Below are positions 27,181 through 27,255 of a stretch of 27,255 bases of DNA, piece after piece. The notes below the pieces were generated by a model, which saw nothing but the letters and a program-made list of their open reading frames with translations, did no database searches and was not told the origin of the DNA. This stretch comes from Chara braunii (Eukaryota; Streptophyta; Charophyceae; Charales; Characeae): contig BFEA01000643.1 in assembly GCA_003427395.1 (NCBI GenBank), forward strand, positions 508,621 through 535,875. Direction: 5' to 3'. Numbering within the stretch: position 1 is the stretch's first letter; each line of letters starts with the position of its first letter. The translations under genes and the position numbers were made by a program.

Positions 27181-27255
27181 GCCCCCCCACCTCTCCTTCC
27201 CGTCGCGCTCTACTCCTTCGCGCGGGCTACTTCTTCCCCGCCCGCGCCGTTCCTC

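Noticed and set aside
1-27255. CRISPR array
   Set aside because: The arrays have periods of 50, 67, 100 and 255 bp, but the spacers are related and not unique, no cas-like gene is present and the sequence is eukaryotic in character.

Overview
The window is non-coding-rich eukaryotic nuclear DNA. There are no long open reading frames, no bacterial-style operons and no recognisable conserved protein. It has many microsatellites (ATT/TTA, GA, GT/CA, TTC, TAAA), GTAAGT/GTATGT splice-donor-like sites followed by long pyrimidine-rich tracts, tRNA-derived SINE-like pieces, LTR-retrotransposon-like remnants, and very many inverted (foldback) repeats. Pyrimidine-rich sense-strand introns together with abundant foldback DNA fit a myxomycete such as Physarum polycephalum. 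That is a guess from general knowledge of such genomes; other repeat-rich eukaryotes cannot be excluded.

Layout. 1-940: GC-rich start and a run of small hairpins, unknown function. About 1.1-8.2 kb: the plus strand is purine-rich, so the minus strand reads as pyrimidine-rich introns. Donor-like sites and a family of short paralogous candidate exons (R1-R5) all point to the minus strand. 8.7-11.4 kb: dense foldback region built from three P-Q-O hairpin cassettes, with a 100-bp-period array and a 50-bp-period ladder. 12.04-12.94 kb: an LTR-like segment (a related copy lies inverted at 24.83-25.20 kb next to a primer-binding-site-like sequence), followed by a 0.54-kb repeat with a direct copy at 25.76-26.28 kb. 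13.24-13.68 kb: a 67-bp-period hairpin array. 14.5-17.64 kb: pyrimidine-rich on the plus strand, with one further R-type exon and a four-exon candidate 3' end of a plus-strand gene. 17.64-17.91 kb: tRNA-like SINE. 19.5-20.7 kb: five ~255-bp units with ~48-bp-stem hairpins and G-runs. 20.7-24.8 kb: AT-rich DNA without a supported gene. 26.3-27.25 kb: GC-richer, pyrimidine-rich plus strand with a good 3' splice site near the end.

The two candidate transcription units diverge from the repeat-rich centre (minus-strand unit left, plus-strand unit right), and an R module sits at the inner edge of each. All gene calls are partial and tentative because no product could be recognised. The firmest observations are the repeat and hairpin structures, which can be read directly from the sequence.
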